Origin: Micromonospora sp. WMMA1947
Lineage (GTDB): Bacteria; Actinomycetota; Actinomycetes; Mycobacteriales; Micromonosporaceae
NCBI RefSeq assembly: GCF_027497355.1
Contig: NZ_CP114909.1
Location: 3,553,001 to 3,617,000 of the forward strand
DNA: 64,000 nt
Direction: 5' to 3'
Part shown: positions 7,586 to 17,138 of the stretch, piece by piece
Layout of the letters: each line of letters starts with the position of its first letter
How positions within the stretch are numbered: position 1 is the stretch's first letter
Made by a program: the position numbers and the translations under genes
Notes under the pieces: generated by a model
The model's database searches: none
What the model saw: only the letters and a program-made list of their open reading frames with translations
Told to the model about the DNA's origin: nothing

Positions 7586-8446
7586 TCAGTCGCGGGGCAG
7601 CAGCCCGTCCGGGTACTCCATCCCGTCGTGCGTGCAGGCGGCGGCGGCCACCCGGGCGGCGTACCGGGCCGCGTCGAGGACGTCCGCGCCGCGCAGCCGG
7701 GCGGCGATCACCCCGGCGGCGAAGGCGTCCCCGGCGCCGTTGGTGTCCACGATCGGCCCCGGCGGGGTGGCGGCGGGCACGTGCGTCGGCGGCGCGCCGG
7801 GCGTGTGCAGCGTCGCGCCCGCCGCCCCGCCGGTGACAAGCACCGTGCGCGGCGCCAGCTCGGCCGCCTCCTTCGCGGCCCGCTCGCCGAGCCGCGTGTC
7901 GCTGACGAAGACCAGGTCGGCGATCCGGGCGAACGGGCGGTGGTAGTCGTTCTCGCCGTCCCAGTCGTGCAGGTCGGTGGAGACCGACGTGGCGGCGCGC
8001 AGCACCCCCAGCGAGTCCCGGGCCCAATCCATGATCGACAGGTGGACGTGGGTCGCCTCGGCCACGAGCGCGGCCAGCTCTGCGTCCCTGAACGGCGCCG
8101 GCCCCGACCAGGGACGCGGGTCGTGCAGCGACATCCGCCGCCCCGCCGGGTCGACCATGTTCACCGAGCGGCGGGTACCGGCCGGCGCGTCGGCGAGCGT
8201 CGTCCGGATCGAGGTACGCGCCAGCGCCGCCCGCACCACGTCACCGGCCGCGTCGGCACCGAGCACGTCGACGAGCGCCACCCGCAGGCCGAGCGCGTGC
8301 GCGGCCAGCGCCACCCCGGCCCCGGTGTTGCCGATCCGCATGTCGATCGGCGGCACCAGCAGCGAGTCGGCGACGGGCGGCGGCAGCGCGGGCACCTGGA
8401 CCCGGACGTCCACGCCGAGCCCGCCGATCACGAGAAGGTCGACCAT
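7586..8446 (-). CDS. PfkB/ribokinase-family carbohydrate kinase
   Basis: A 286-residue kinase. The N-terminus VDLLVIGGLGVDVRV and the NTGAGVALAAHALGL segment give the PfkB substrate-binding half; the PfkB signature 2 is DTNGAGDAFAAGV, which contains the catalytic Asp. ATG 8446 is chosen because it places the first beta strand directly after the start; longer in-frame extensions run antisense into the helicase gene. Substrate class (ribose, adenosine, fructose) cannot be fixed from sequence alone. It is divergent from the SNF2 helicase. Confidence 0.88.
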   Translation of the reverse strand: MVDLLVIGGLGVDVRVQVPALPPPVADSLLVPPIDMRIGNTGAGVALAAHALGLRVALVDVLGADAAGDVVRAALARTSIRTTLADAPAGTRRSVNMVDPAGRRMSLHDPRPWSGPAPFRDAELAALVAEATHVHLSIMDWARDSLGVLRAATSVSTDLHDWDGENDYHRPFARIADLVFVSDTRLGERAAKEAAELAPRTVLVTGGAAGATLHTPGAPPTHVPAATPPGPIVDTNGAGDAFAAGVIAARLRGADVLDAARYAARVAAAACTHDGMEYPDGLLPRD

Positions 8447-8530
8447 GGCGCCGACGATAGCGGCGCCCGGCGGCCTATCCTGGCTCCCCGGGTGCCGTCT
8501 TCCGGCCCCGGGCGTCGGCGAGGGGGAGCA

Positions 8531-11500
8531 GTGCTGGTCATCCACGGGTTGTGGCTGCCCGGCGCCGGGCTCGCCCTGTGGGCCGAGGACAGCACGCTCC
8601 CGGCCCGCGCGCCCCGCCGTCCCGGCCGCGTCCCGCGCGAGCGCCCGCACCCGTTCGCCGCCGACCACACCACGCTCGCCGCCGCGCTCGACGGCCTCCC
8701 CGGTGAGCCGATCTCCGTGCTGCTGAGCCTGCCGACCCGCGCCGGCTCGCCGCTGGACTCGCCGGAACTGGTCCGGGCCACCGTCGGGGAACCGGTCCGC
8801 GGCCCGGTCACCCGCGCCGGGTGGCGGGCGCCCGCCCTGGGGTACGCCCCGGACGACGCGTACGCGCTGCTGCGCGCGCCGATGCCGGGCCCGGTCGGGG
8901 CGAGCCTGCGGCACCTGTGCGAGCTGGCCGACTTCGCCGCCGACCTGGTCGTACGCGGCCGGTTGCTGCCCGGCGTGCTCGAGGCGTACCCCGGTGGTGT
9001 GCCCGGCGCAGGGTCGGCCGCGACCGGCGGGCGGACCTCGGCGCGGCGCTCACCGGTGGTTTCGGGGGCCGGGCGGCCGTTGCGGGCTGTGCGGGCGGAC
9101 GACGTGGCGACCGGGTGGGCGCTCTGGCGGCCGCTGCTCACCGGCACCGACGCGGGCTGGGCGCGCGACCTGGCGACGGCGTTGCCCCCGGCGGCCCGCG
9201 CCGGCCGGGAATGGCGGCCCGAGGTTTCGGCCGCGGCCATCGGCGGCGCGGCGATCGTCTCGGGGCCGGCTGATGCCCGGACGGGCGGCGGCGCCGGGCG
9301 CTCGCCGGGAGGGAGTGCACCGCGAAGCGGGCCGAGCGGTCCGGCGGACGACGCGTGGGCCGGGCGGGCCGACGACATCGGGGCCGGTGAGCTGGTCGCG
9401 GAGGCGCTCGACGGGCTCGTCGACGCCGCCGCCCGGGTGGCGCTGGGCGACACCCGGCTGCACCGGGGGATGCGCCCCGTCGGCGCGGTGCCGCGCTGGC
9501 TGGCCGCGCTCACCGGACCGGAGCGCGCCTTCCCGGCCGAGCCGGACGCGCTGGCGACGCTGCGCGACGAACTGGACGCCTGGCAGCGCGACGCGGCGGG
9601 CGGCGCGGTACGGGCCACGTTCCGCCTGGTCGAGCCGGCCGTCGACCCGGTCGCCGAACTGGTCGAGGACGCCGTCTGGCGGGTCGAGTTCGGCCTGCAC
9701 CCGGCCGACGAGCCGGGACTCGTGGTCGACGCCGCGCACATCTGGCAGCGGCCCGCACCGGCGCTCGCCGCCCGGGGCGTGGAGCCGCAGGAGACGCTCC
9801 TGGCCGAGCTGGGCCGGGCCAGCCGGCTGTGGCCCGAGGTGGACGCCGCGCTGCGCACCGCCGCGCCCGAGGGCATGGAGCTGGACGCCGAGGGCGCACA
9901 CCGGTTCCTGCGCGAGGGCGCGCCCGTGCTGCACGCGGCCGGGTTCGGGGTGCTGCTGCCGTCCTGGTGGCGGCGCTCCTCGTCCCGGCTCGGCGCGCGG
10001 CTGCGGGCGCGCAGCCGTACCGCGCCCGGTGCGGTGGCCACCACCGCCGGGAAGCTGGGTCTGGACGCGCTCGTCGACTACCGCTGGGAGCTGGCGCTCG
10101 GCGACCAGCCGCTGACCGCCGAGGAACTGGCGTCGCTGGCCGACCTGAAGTCGCCCCTGGTCCGGCTGCGCGGCCGGTGGGTCGAGCTGGACCCGCAGCG
10201 GCTGGAGGCCGGGCTGAAGCTGCTGCGCTCCTCCGGCGAGCTGACCGTGGCCGACCTGCTCCGGATGGGACTGTCCGGTGACGACAGCGCCGGTGAACTG
10301 CCGGTGCTGGACGTGGTCGCCGACGGGGCACTGGGCGAACTGCTCGCCGGTGAGGCGGAGCGGCGGCTCACCCCGGCCGACCCGCCGCCGGGCTTCACCG
10401 GGACGCTGCGGCCGTACCAGCGGCGCGGGCTGGCCTGGCTGGCGTTCCTCCAGTCGCTCGGGCTCGGCGGGATCCTCGCCGACGACATGGGCCTGGGCAA
10501 GACCGTGCAACTGCTCGCGCTGCTCGCCGGCGACCCGCCGGAAGCCGGGCCCACGCTGCTGGTCTGCCCGATGTCGCTCGTCGGCAACTGGCAGCGCGAG
10601 GCGGCGAAGTTCGCGCCCGGGCTGCGGGTGCACGTGCACCACGGCGCCGAGCGCGCCCGGGGCGAGGGCTTCGCCACCGCGGTGGGGGAGGCGGACCTGG
10701 TGCTCACCACGTACTCGGTGGCGGCCCGGGACGCGTTCGAGCTGGCCGGCGTCGACTGGCACCGGGTGGTGGTGGACGAGGCGCAGGCGATCAAGAACGC
10801 CGCCACCCGGCAGGCCGAGGCGGTCCGGTCACTGCCAGCGCGGCACCGGGTTGCGGTCACCGGTACGCCGGTGGAGAACCGGCTCGCCGACCTCTGGTCG
10901 ATCATGCAGTTCGCGAATCCGGGGCTGCTCGGACCGGCCGCGACGTTCCGCAAGCGCTTCGCCGAACCGATCGAGCGGCACGGCGACGCCGAGGTCGCCG
11001 AGCGGCTGCGCCGGATCACCGGCCCGTTCGTGCTGCGCCGCCTCAAGACCGACCCGACGATCATCACCGACCTGCCGGAGAAGCTGGAGATGGAGGTGGT
11101 CTGCAACCTCACCGCCGAGCAGGCCGCGCTCTACCAGGCCGTGGTGGACGACATGATGGCGAAGATCGAGTCCAGCGACGGGATCGAGCGGCGCGGACTG
11201 GTGCTGGCCACCATGACCCGGCTCAAGCAGGTCTGCAACCACCCCGCCCAGCTACTGCACGACGGATCCGCGCTGGACGGCCGGTCCGGCAAGCTGGAAC
11301 GCCTCGACGAGATCGTCGACGAGGTGCTCGCGGCGGAGGAGAAGGCGCTGCTGTTCACCCAGTACGCCGAGTTCGGCGGCATGCTGCGCGGGCACCTGTC
11401 GGCGCGTACGGGCCGGGAGGTGCTGCTGTTGCACGGCGGCGTCGGCAAGGCCGAACGGGACGCCATGGTGACCCGGTTCCAGACGCCGCAGGGGCCGCCG

Positions 11501-11824
11501 CTGTTCGTCCTGTCGCTCAAGGCCGGCGGCACCGGGCTGACCCTGACCGCCGCCAACCACGTGGTGCACGTGGACCGGTGGTGGAACCCGGCCGTCGAGG
11601 ACCAGGCCACCGACCGGGCGTTCCGCATCGGACAGCGCCGCCGCGTGCAGGTACGCAAGTTCGTCTGCGCCGGCACCGTCGAGGAGAAGGTGGCCGCGAT
11701 GATCGCCGACAAGCGCAGCCTCGCCCGGTCGGTGGTGGGCAGCGGCGAGCAGTGGGTCACCGAACTGTCCACCGAGACGCTGCGCGACCTGTTCACCCTG
11801 GAGTCCGGGGCGGTGGTCGAGTGA
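8531..11824 (+). CDS. SNF2-family DEAD/DEAH helicase
   Basis: A 1097-residue Swi2/Snf2 ATPase. An actinobacterial N-terminal region of about 560 residues of unknown role precedes the motor. Helicase motifs: GGILADDMGLGKT near residue 647 (Walker A), VVVDEAQAIKN near 746 (DEAQ box), VTGTPVENRLADLWS (motif III), LLHGGVGKAERDAMV, and SLKAGGTGLTL...RAFRIGQ near 995 (motifs V-VI). GTG 8531 follows a GGGGGAG site. It overlaps the SWIM gene by 4 bp (GTGA). In other bacteria this pair is a stable two-gene unit thought to remodel protein-DNA complexes; that role is an inference here. Confidence 0.93.
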   Translation: MLVIHGLWLPGAGLALWAEDSTLPARAPRRPGRVPRERPHPFAADHTTLAAALDGLPGEPISVLLSLPTRAGSPLDSPELVRATVGEPVRGPVTRAGWRAPALGYAPDDAYALLRAPMPGPVGASLRHLCELADFAADLVVRGRLLPGVLEAYPGGVPGAGSAATGGRTSARRSPVVSGAGRPLRAVRADDVATGWALWRPLLTGTDAGWARDLATALPPAARAGREWRPEVSAAAIGGAAIVSGPADARTGGGAGRSPGGSAPRSGPSGPADDAWAGRADDIGAGELVAEALDGLVDAAARVALGDTRLHRGMRPVGAVPRWLAALTGPERAFPAEPDALATLRDELDAWQRDAAGGAVRATFRLVEPAVDPVAELVEDAVWRVEFGLHPADEPGLVVDAAHIWQRPAPALAARGVEPQETLLAELGRASRLWPEVDAALRTAAPEGMELDAEGAHRFLREGAPVLHAAGFGVLLPSWWRRSSSRLGARLRARSRTAPGAVATTAGKLGLDALVDYRWELALGDQPLTAEELASLADLKSPLVRLRGRWVELDPQRLEAGLKLLRSSGELTVADLLRMGLSGDDSAGELPVLDVVADGALGELLAGEAERRLTPADPPPGFTGTLRPYQRRGLAWLAFLQSLGLGGILADDMGLGKTVQLLALLAGDPPEAGPTLLVCPMSLVGNWQREAAKFAPGLRVHVHHGAERARGEGFATAVGEADLVLTTYSVAARDAFELAGVDWHRVVVDEAQAIKNAATRQAEAVRSLPARHRVAVTGTPVENRLADLWSIMQFANPGLLGPAATFRKRFAEPIERHGDAEVAERLRRITGPFVLRRLKTDPTIITDLPEKLEMEVVCNLTAEQAALYQAVVDDMMAKIESSDGIERRGLVLATMTRLKQVCNHPAQLLHDGSALDGRSGKLERLDEIVDEVLAAEEKALLFTQYAEFGGMLRGHLSARTGREVLLLHGGVGKAERDAMVTRFQTPQGPPLFVLSLKAGGTGLTLTAANHVVHVDRWWNPAVEDQATDRAFRIGQRRRVQVRKFVCAGTVEEKVAAMIADKRSLARSVVGSGEQWVTELSTETLRDLFTLESGAVVE

Positions 11825-12945
11825 GCCCCGGTTTTGACGAGTACGGTCCGCCGCTGCGGGTCGAGGGCGGGTTGCGGGCACGCAGCACCCGGGGTGCGAT
11901 CGGGCAGTCCTGGTGGTCCCGGCGGTTCGTGGAGGTGCTGGAGTCGTTCGCGCTCGGCTCCCGGCTCACCCGTGGCCGGGCGTACGCGCGCCGGGGCCAG
12001 GTGCTCCGGCTGGACGTGTCGCCGGGTGAGGTCACCGCCGAGGTGCAGGGCTCCCGGCCACGGCCCTACCCGGTGCGGATCGGGCTGGCCGCGTACCCGG
12101 AGAAGACGTGGCGGCGGATCGAGGCCGAGCTGGCCGGGCAGGCCTTCTTCAGCGCCCGGCTGCTCGCCGGTGACCTGCCGGCCGAACTGGAGGAGCTGTT
12201 CACCGACGCGGGCGCGCCGCTGTTCCCGGCCGAGATCGACGAACTCGACCAGCGGTGCGGCTGCCCCGACTTCGCGGTGCCGTGCAAACACCTGGCGGCC
12301 ACGTTCTACCTGCTCGCCGAGGCGTTCGACGCCGACCCGTTCCACCTGCTGCACTGGCGTGGCCGGTCCCGCGCCGAACTGCTGGACCGGCTGCGTACGC
12401 TCCGCGGCGCCGACGCCCGGAGCGCTGACGCTCGGGGCGCGGGCGGAGGCGGCGGTGCGGGCAGAACCGGCGGTGCGGGCGGCACGAGCGGCACCGGCGG
12501 CGCGTGCGCAACCGGTGGTGCGGGCGCAACCGGCGGCATGGGCCGAACCGGCGACGTGGGCCGAACCGGCGACGTGGGCCGAACCGGCGGTGTGGGCCGA
12601 ACCGGCGGCGCGGGAGCGGGACCGGTTCCGGGTGCCCGGCCGGAGCCGGCCGCGTCGAGCGCGGTGCCGGTGGTCGGCGCGGCGCGTGCCCTGGCCGGGT
12701 TGCCGGCGGTGGAGCCGGACGACGAGCTGGACCGGTTCTGGCTGGCGCCGGTGGCGTTGCCGGACCGGCCGCCCACGCTCGCCACCGGCCCGGAGCTGCT
12801 GCTGCGCCAGCTCGGGCCACCCGGGGCCGCAGTCGGCGGGCCGGGCCTGGCCGAGCGGCTGCGCCGGGCGTACCGGGAGTTCGCTGGCGGCGAAGCCGCC
12901 TCCCCCAGGGAGTTCAGCGGCGGCGAAGCCGCGGGCGAGCGTTAA
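11821..12945 (+). CDS. SWIM zinc-finger protein, partner of the SNF2 helicase
   Basis: A 374-residue protein with the SWIM motif CGCPDFAVPCKHLAATFYLLAE near residues 146-167 (CxC-xn-CxH), a predicted DNA- or protein-binding zinc site. It is translationally coupled to the helicase by a GTGA overlap, so it is the probable partner or targeting subunit. From about residue 205 to 285 it degenerates into Gly/Ala/Arg/Thr low complexity, including four tandem copies of a six-residue unit, then a conserved tail. Its stop codon TAA (12943-12945) lies inside a dispersed repeat. Confidence 0.88.
   Translation: MSPGFDEYGPPLRVEGGLRARSTRGAIGQSWWSRRFVEVLESFALGSRLTRGRAYARRGQVLRLDVSPGEVTAEVQGSRPRPYPVRIGLAAYPEKTWRRIEAELAGQAFFSARLLAGDLPAELEELFTDAGAPLFPAEIDELDQRCGCPDFAVPCKHLAATFYLLAEAFDADPFHLLHWRGRSRAELLDRLRTLRGADARSADARGAGGGGGAGRTGGAGGTSGTGGACATGGAGATGGMGRTGDVGRTGDVGRTGGVGRTGGAGAGPVPGARPEPAASSAVPVVGAARALAGLPAVEPDDELDRFWLAPVALPDRPPTLATGPELLLRQLGPPGAAVGGPGLAERLRRAYREFAGGEAASPREFSGGEAAGER
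12541..12612 (+). repeat. Four tandem 18-bp repeats inside the SWIM gene
   Basis: Units start at 12541, 12559, 12577 and 12595. The first two are identical and the last two differ at the 3' end. They encode G-R-T-G-(D/G)-(V/A) repeats in a linker. Confidence 0.9.
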
Positions 12946-12997
12946 GAGGGGGCCCTTCCTCTACCGAATGCGTTAAGAAGGGGCCCTTCCTTACACC
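12939..12997. repeat. Dispersed repeat, family C (GTTAAG-GGGGCCC), copy 1
   Basis: Two direct copies of GCGTTAAGARGGGGCCCTTCC at 12940 and 12971, each centred on a GGGCCC palindrome. The repeat supplies the stop codon of the SWIM gene on the plus strand and touches the stop of the convergent DUF3040 gene. The same element occurs at 28032 and 43992, also between convergent genes. Confidence 0.85.
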
Positions 12998-13254
12998 TAA
13001 AGGAGGCGGCGGCGAAAACGCCACATCACTGCGGCGTTGGCGACGAGCACCACCGCGCAGATCGCCCCGGCCAGCCGTCCGACGAGCACTGTCATCGCCG
13101 GCAGCGAGGCCCACAGCACGATCGTCAACAGCATCATGTACCGGCCCCGGCGGCCCTTGATCCGGCTGTCCAGCCGGGCGAAGAACCGTGGATCACTCTC
13201 CCGCAGTTGACGGGTGATGAGTTCGAACCTGCGCTGATCCTCTTGGCTGAGCAT
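12997..13254 (-). CDS. DUF3040 small membrane protein
   Basis: An 85-residue protein starting MLSQEDQRRFELITRQLRESDPRF, the characteristic DUF3040 N-terminal amphipathic segment. Two membrane helices follow (about residues 38-58 and 60-78), ending in a positively charged RFRRRLL tail. DUF3040 proteins are actinobacterial inner-membrane proteins of unknown function. It converges on the SWIM gene, with a family-C repeat between the stops. Confidence 0.85.
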   Translation of the reverse strand: MLSQEDQRRFELITRQLRESDPRFFARLDSRIKGRRGRYMMLLTIVLWASLPAMTVLVGRLAGAICAVVLVANAAVMWRFRRRLL

Positions 13255-13701
13255 GGCGGTGCCTTCCCCTCACGGCTTCAGCGGTTCGGCGGCATACCCG
13301 GATCGGAGGGCGGTCACGCGCCGCTGCTGCTGCTGTTTCGGCGGACCGGACGGGCGGGACGACGTTCTCAGCGCAGGCTTATCCGTACCTTAAGTTTTGG
13401 TGAGGCGGTGAACGCCCCCGGCGGCGTCGCCGGGGGGCGAAACCTCGCATCCGGGCGGTGTGCGCCCGGGTCGGCCCTGCTCCGGAGGCCGCCGCGTCCC
13501 CGCCGCCGCGACGGGCCCTCCCCGGCGGGCTTGAGCACCGTCTTAAGTGCGCTCACGAGCGCGTCCGACGCGTCTTGAGCGGCCGGGGCGGCATGGCTAC
13601 TTTCCCGTAGGCAACTTCTCCGGCAACCGTCGCCGCCCCTGCGCTCACCCGACCCCCCGGGTGGCAGGCGTGCCGGCGCTCGAAGAAAACGGGATAGGTA
13701 C
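13255..13701. other. 447-bp intergenic region upstream of the DUF1800 operon
   Basis: No convincing gene. It separates the DUF3040 gene from the plus-strand redox operon and must hold promoters for both. TTAAG occurs three times (13390, 13531-13550), but no clear -35/-10 pair or palindrome stands out. A GGGATAGG segment lies just before ATG 13702 and probably serves as ribosome binding site. Confidence 0.5.
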
Positions 13702-15750
13702 ATGGCCGACCTGAACGTGCCACCGCGTCGTCCCCGGGACGACCGCGGCTGGGACGGATACCAGCACCCCCATCCGGACGGGTACCGCGACCCGCACGCC
13801 GCGCCGCACCCCGGCGCCCACCCCGCTCAGGGCCCGCAGTGGGTCGGGCCGAACGGCTTCGCCCCCGCCACGCCGGCCCCCGCCGGCTACCCCCAGCCCG
13901 GTGGCTACGCCCAGCCCGCCGGCGGGTACGGCCCGCCGCCCGGCGGCGGACTGCCCGACCTGGACGACGACGGCGAGGAGGCCCCGAAGCGGGGCCGGCG
14001 CCGGGCGCTCGCCACCCTCGGCGGCGCCGTGGTGGTCGCCGGTGGCGCCGCCCTGGCCATGTCCCCGCAGGTGCGCGGTCTGTTCAGTGACGCCCCGGCC
14101 GGTGACGCCACCGGCACGGTGACCACCGACGGCAACGCGGCCCGGCCCAGCGGCCAGCAGCCCAGCACGGTACGCACCTACACCGAGCAGAACGAGAGCT
14201 ACATGGGCTCCCGGGCCGGCGAGGCGCTCAAGCGCAACGCGCCGTCCGGTGGCCGGCTCTACGGCAGCCCGGCGGAAGCCGCCGCGGCGACCAAGGTGAC
14301 GGTCAAGACCGTGCTCGCCAAGGACCCGATCCGGCACCTGCTGACCCGGACCACCTTCGGTCCGACGCAGAAGATGATGGCGGAGGTCAAGCGCGTCGGC
14401 ATCGACGACTGGCTGCGTGAGCAGCTCCAGCCGGAGAAGATCGCCCCGACCAAGGCCGAGCTGAAGCTGAGCGAGCTGCAGTCGCTCAAGCTCAGCCCGA
14501 CGCAGCTTCGCGACCAGCGCGAGCAGCTCAACGAGAAGGGCGTCGACCCGGCCCGGGAGACGGTGGATGCCACCATCGCCCGGCAGATCTGGTCCGACCG
14601 CCAGCTGTTCGAGGTGATGGTCGACTTCTGGAACGACTTCCTGCACGTCGCCGCCGACTTCGACGGCGGGGAGAACTACCGCAACGCGTTCGACCGGGAC
14701 GTCATCCGCAAGCACGCGCTCGGCAGCTACCCGGAGATGCTCGTCGCCGCGAACAAGCACCCGGCGCTGCTGCTCTACCTGAACCAGGTCGACTCGCGTA
14801 AGGACGCGGTCAACGAGAACCTGGCCCGGGAGAACCTGGAGCTGTACTCGGTCGGCGTCGACGGCGGCTACACCGAGAAGGACGTCCGCCAGGCCGCGCT
14901 GCTCCAGACCGGACGCGGTGTCGCCGACGGCAAGTACAAGTTCTTCGCCGAGCGGCACTACCTCGGCAAGGTGAAGATCCTCGGGTTCAGCCACGCCAAC
15001 AACTCCGACGACCCGGTGGCTGCCGACAAGGTCATCGACTCGTACATCCGCTACATCGCGATGCACCCGTCGACCGCGCGGTACGTGGCACAGAACCTCG
15101 CCACCCGCTTCGTCTCCGACACCCCGCCGAAGTCCGTGGTGGACCGGCTCGCCAAGGCTTACACCACGAACAAGGGCCAGATCCGGCCGGTGCTGGCGAC
15201 GCTGTTCAGCTCCTCGGAGTTCTGGGCCGCGGTCGGGCAGAAGGTTCGCCGCCCGATGGAGTACCTGGTCGCCACGTACCGGGCACTCGGCGTCTCGCCG
15301 GACGCGGCGCCGGACTACTCCGGCGACAACCGGCGTACCCCGTTCGCGCAGGGCCTGCGGCAGATCCAGGACAAGATGCGCGAACTCGGCCAGTACCCGA
15401 TGGGCAAGCCCACCCCGGACGGCTACGCCGACGTCTTCCTGGCCTGGACCTCCGCCGGCACCATGATCGACGGCTGGAACGAGGCCGGCGACCTGCTCGC
15501 CGGCTACCGCAAGCAGTTCACCTTCGTCAAGCCGGAGAAGCTGGTGGCGAAGCCGCCGGCCACCGCCGGGGCGTACGTGGACGCGCTCGCCCAGCGGCTG
15601 GTGCAGCAGAAGCTCAGCGCCAAGGAGAAGAAGCTCGTGCTCGCCGTGGCCGGTGTGTCCGAGACCGCCAAGGTCGACGCCACCTTCAACGGGGCCATCG
15701 CCGCTGTCGCGCGGACGATCCTCGCGTCCCCCCAGCACCACCTCCGGTGA
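13702..15750 (+). CDS. DUF1800 domain protein, membrane-anchored or Tat-exported
   Basis: A 682-residue protein. Residues 1-95 are rich in Pro, Gly, Tyr and His. A KRGRRRALATLGGAVVVAGGAALAM segment near residues 95-120 looks like a Tat-type signal or anchor. The DUF1800 domain follows from about residue 195 (DPIRHLLTRTTFG...) with the typical QIWSDRQLFEVMVDFWNDFLHV and NLARENLELYSVGV motifs. DUF1800 and DUF1501 genes are known neighbours encoding secreted proteins of poorly defined function. It overlaps or abuts the next gene, so the two are co-translated. Confidence 0.88.
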   Translation: MADLNVPPRRPRDDRGWDGYQHPHPDGYRDPHAAPHPGAHPAQGPQWVGPNGFAPATPAPAGYPQPGGYAQPAGGYGPPPGGGLPDLDDDGEEAPKRGRRRALATLGGAVVVAGGAALAMSPQVRGLFSDAPAGDATGTVTTDGNAARPSGQQPSTVRTYTEQNESYMGSRAGEALKRNAPSGGRLYGSPAEAAAATKVTVKTVLAKDPIRHLLTRTTFGPTQKMMAEVKRVGIDDWLREQLQPEKIAPTKAELKLSELQSLKLSPTQLRDQREQLNEKGVDPARETVDATIARQIWSDRQLFEVMVDFWNDFLHVAADFDGGENYRNAFDRDVIRKHALGSYPEMLVAANKHPALLLYLNQVDSRKDAVNENLARENLELYSVGVDGGYTEKDVRQAALLQTGRGVADGKYKFFAERHYLGKVKILGFSHANNSDDPVAADKVIDSYIRYIAMHPSTARYVAQNLATRFVSDTPPKSVVDRLAKAYTTNKGQIRPVLATLFSSSEFWAAVGQKVRRPMEYLVATYRALGVSPDAAPDYSGDNRRTPFAQGLRQIQDKMRELGQYPMGKPTPDGYADVFLAWTSAGTMIDGWNEAGDLLAGYRKQFTFVKPEKLVAKPPATAGAYVDALAQRLVQQKLSAKEKKLVLAVAGVSETAKVDATFNGAIAAVARTILASPQHHLR

Positions 15751-15758
15751 GGCATTCG

Positions 15759-17138
15759 ATGGAGATGACCGTGAACCCGTACCCCCTGCACCCCGAGTGC
15801 CCCGACCTGCGGCGGCTGGCCGACAACCCGGCCGAGGCGCTGCTGCGCGCGGAGGCGGACATCGTCGCGGCCGAGAACGCGGCCGAGGCCGACCGGTACC
15901 GCCGGCTGGAGGAGATCGAGGAGGCGCAGCAGGACGGCCGGGGCGTCACCCGGCGTACCTTCGTCGCCGGCGCCGCCGCGACCGCGACCGCGCTCGCGAC
16001 GGCGCAGTTCGTCACCACCTCGGCGTCGTTCGCCGCGACCAAGACCGGCACGCTGATCCACGTCTTCCTCTACGGCGGGCTGGACGGGCTGAGCCTGGTC
16101 GCCCCCGCCGACGACCCGGTGCTCGCCAAGGCGCGCCCGGACCTGCTGCTCGGTAACGACTCGCTGGCGCTGGCCCGCGGCTTCAAGCTCACCAGCGCGT
16201 TCGCGCCGCTGGACAAGTGGCTCAAGGCCGGGCAGCTCGGCTTCGTGCCGGCCGTGTCCGACCCGCGCCTGTCGCGCAGCCACTTCCAGGCCGCCGACGC
16301 GTGCAACCTGGGCGGCCTGCCGGGCGAGACCGGCGGCCGGGGCTGGCTGGACAGCCTGGTCGACTCGCTGGGCAAGGGCACCGCGTTCCGCAGCGTCGGC
16401 ATCGGCAGCACGCTGCCCCGCTCGCTGGTCGGCGTGAACGGCGCGATCTCCCTCAACAGCGTCGGCGACCTGCGGCTCAACGGCGCCGACAAGTACCGCG
16501 CGGCCACCGAGAAGGCCATCCGTGGCCTGTTCACCGGCATCAACCACCCGGTCGAGGAGGCGGTGCAGGAGGGCATGGGCGCGCTCGCCACCGCGCAGAA
16601 GCTCGCCGCCAAGCCGTACGCCGCCGCCGAGGGCGTCCAGTACCAGGGCGTCGGGAACGCGTTCAAGCAGCTCGCACAGCTCATCAAGGGCGGCGCGAAC
16701 GTGCGGGTGGCCACCGTCGGCATGGGTGGCTACGACACGCACGAGAACCAGGGCACCCGCGAGGGCGGCCAGCTCTGGCGGCGACTCAACGAACTGGCGA
16801 ACGCGATGGCCGCGTTCTTCACCGACCTGGGCGACCAGGCGGCGGACGTGACCATCATGGTGTCCAGCGAGTTCGGCCGGCGGGTCGGCTCGAACGGTGG
16901 CGGCACCGACCACGGGCACGGCGGTGTGGTCACCGTGCTGTCCGGCCGCAAGCTCGCCGGCTCGCTGCTCGGCACCTGGAACGGGCTGGACAAGCTGGAC
17001 AGCGGCGACGTGCCGGAATACAACAACATGTTCAACGTCTACGGATCCGTCGCGCAGGGCCGCTTCGGCCTGACCACCGCCCAGGTGGACAAGGTCTTCC
17101 CCCGGCAGAAGTTCACCCCGGTCAAGATCTACGCGTGA
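15759..17138 (+). CDS. DUF1501 domain protein, Tat-exported
   Basis: A 459-residue protein with an unusually long N-region before a twin-arginine signal RRTFVAGAAATATALATAQF near residues 64-84. The mature part shows LIHVFLYGGLDGLSLVAP, DPRLSRSHFQAAD and SSEFGRRVGSNGGGTDHGHGG, the metal-binding pattern of the sulfatase/phosphatase-like DUF1501 family. ATG 15759 has GGTGAGG 6 nt upstream; GTG 15747, overlapping the previous stop, is the alternative. It pairs with the DUF1800 gene upstream. Confidence 0.88.
   Translation: MEMTVNPYPLHPECPDLRRLADNPAEALLRAEADIVAAENAAEADRYRRLEEIEEAQQDGRGVTRRTFVAGAAATATALATAQFVTTSASFAATKTGTLIHVFLYGGLDGLSLVAPADDPVLAKARPDLLLGNDSLALARGFKLTSAFAPLDKWLKAGQLGFVPAVSDPRLSRSHFQAADACNLGGLPGETGGRGWLDSLVDSLGKGTAFRSVGIGSTLPRSLVGVNGAISLNSVGDLRLNGADKYRAATEKAIRGLFTGINHPVEEAVQEGMGALATAQKLAAKPYAAAEGVQYQGVGNAFKQLAQLIKGGANVRVATVGMGGYDTHENQGTREGGQLWRRLNELANAMAAFFTDLGDQAADVTIMVSSEFGRRVGSNGGGTDHGHGGVVTVLSGRKLAGSLLGTWNGLDKLDSGDVPEYNNMFNVYGSVAQGRFGLTTAQVDKVFPRQKFTPVKIYA

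Noticed and set aside
12541..12612. Regular 18-bp repeats considered as a CRISPR array
   Set aside because: Repeats are directly contiguous with no spacers and encode an in-frame protein linker.
13645..15741. Minus-strand frame of about 700 codons opposite DUF1800
   Set aside because: Gly/Arg/Val-biased shadow with no start signal; DUF1800 motifs are intact on the plus strand.
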